From: an uncultured Pelagibacteraceae bacterium
Lineage (GTDB): Bacteria; Pseudomonadota; Alphaproteobacteria; Pelagibacterales; Pelagibacteraceae
Length of the DNA: 64,000 nucleotides
Assembly: GCA_902528645.1 (NCBI GenBank)
Contig: CABZTG010000001.1
Coordinates: 26,513-90,512 of the forward strand
Direction of reading: 5' to 3'
Shown here: positions 63,076-64,000 of the stretch, in pieces
How positions within the stretch are numbered: the first letter of the stretch is position 1
How the letters are laid out: each line of letters begins with the position of its first letter
Made by a program: the position numbers and the translations under genes
Notes under the pieces: generated by a model
The model's input: only the letters and a program-made list of their open reading frames with translations
What the model was told of the DNA's origin: nothing
The model's database searches: none

Positions 63076-64000
63076 TTAATTATTATTTTTGGCTCTTTTC
63101 CTTGCAATGAGTTGCGTTAAAGAGTCTACCATTGTATCTGAGGCTTTGAAGATATCTACATTTCTAAACTCATGTGAAAGATTTTTTTCAGGATTAGTTT
63201 TATCTTCAATAACAATTCCTTCATCTGGAGAATTATTTTTAATATAAATTAATAATAACCAGTCATCATCTTGTGACTCATCCCATTTAATAAAAACTTC
63301 ACCTGTTTCAAATCTTCTGTCTATACAACGAAAAATAGACATGTCCCGGGTGATATGTCTTTTATTTAACTGAAATACTAGGCTACTTGCACTTCTGTAA
63401 AAACTTTCTAATGCAAATTCAATTTTTTGTCTTGCTAAAGTATATTCTTTTTCTTTTTCTAATAAGGTTTCTCTATCTTCATCACCTTGAAGTTTAACCC
63501 CTAATGCTTCAACCCTTTCTTTGATTTTTTGATCTCGAAGTAATCGATATTTTTCCTTAAGTTTATCAATTCTTTCTTGTAAACCTGCATAGTCTTCTCT
63601 TTTTTCTTTTAAAGAAATTTTCTCAAGTTTTTCTAGTTCCTTGACTTCTCTAATTCTGAATTTTTCAATTTGTTTATCTAGTCTTAATTGTTTTAAAAAC
63701 TGTTTTTGTTTTTCAGCTTGTTCAATTCTCAAAAGTGCTTGCTCTTTTCTTAGGAATAATTTTATATCTTTTACTCGTTGTTTTTCTAATCTAGCTTCTT
63801 CTTTAAGTGTTTGTTCTTTTAGTTTAACTCTGAGAGCTTGTTCTTCCTCTTTTTGTTTAGCCAACTCAATTTTTTCTGCCCTTTCTCTTTCAATTTTTTC
63901 AATCTTAATTCTTCTTTTTTCATCACGTTTTAAAACTTTATAACTTGAAATTGTCTCTGAAATTTTGTCAAAAAAACCTTGAATATGTTTTTCTAAACTA
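63076..64000 (-). CDS. Coiled-coil protein of unknown function (5' truncated at window edge)
   Basis: Frame stays open past 63864 to the window end (...SLEKHIQGFFDKISETISSYKVLKRDEKRRIKIEKIERERAEKIELAKQKEEE...); long K/E/R/Q-rich coiled coil followed by a compact C-terminal domain. Confidence 0.75.
   Translation of the reverse strand, partial: SLEKHIQGFFDKISETISSYKVLKRDEKRRIKIEKIERERAEKIELAKQKEEEQALRVKLKEQTLKEEARLEKQRVKDIKLFLRKEQALLRIEQAEKQKQFLKQLRLDKQIEKFRIREVKELEKLEKISLKEKREDYAGLQERIDKLKEKYRLLRDQKIKERVEALGVKLQGDEDRETLLEKEKEYTLARQKIEFALESFYRSASSLVFQLNKRHITRDMSIFRCIDRRFETGEVFIKWDESQDDDWLLLIYIKNNSPDEGIVIEDKTNPEKNLSHEFRNVDIFKASDTMVDSLTQLIARKRAKNNN

Overview
AT-rich, very gene-dense bacterial chromosome segment. 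Gene content and compaction look like a streamlined marine alphaproteobacterium of the SAR11/Pelagibacter type; this is an inference from the proteins and composition, not a database match. Main blocks: bc1 complex (petABC, minus strand); a minus-strand tRNA-Gln; ccrM; mutY/dciA-like divergent pair; smc; F0 ATP synthase operon (atpI-B-E-F'-F) followed by a retinal biosynthesis cluster (crtI-crtB-crtY-blh) and ispH-thrB-rnhA; cytochrome c oxidase operon (coxB-coxA-ctaB-small ORF-ctaG-coxC-surf1) with thrC and a peroxiredoxin; haloacid dehalogenase/DoxX/pirin genes; lipid A operon (msbA-waaA-lpxK-acyltransferase); purD, rsmD, pgi, lspA, ileS, ribF; groESL; typA; pmbA/tldD. No transposons, prophage or CRISPR were seen. 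The best candidate for an unusual system is a tail-to-tail pair between groEL and typA: a GIY-YIG-like nuclease (53660-54190) and a D12-class adenine methyltransferase (54193-55167), which could be a compact restriction-modification cassette. Other notable points: an apparently hingeless 798-aa SMC, a family-4-like uracil-DNA glycosylase without the usual Fe-S cysteines, a 41-aa membrane ORF inside the cox operon that is missing from the ORF track, abutting divergent start codons (CATATG) for mutY/dciA, and a GANTC cluster upstream of ccrM.
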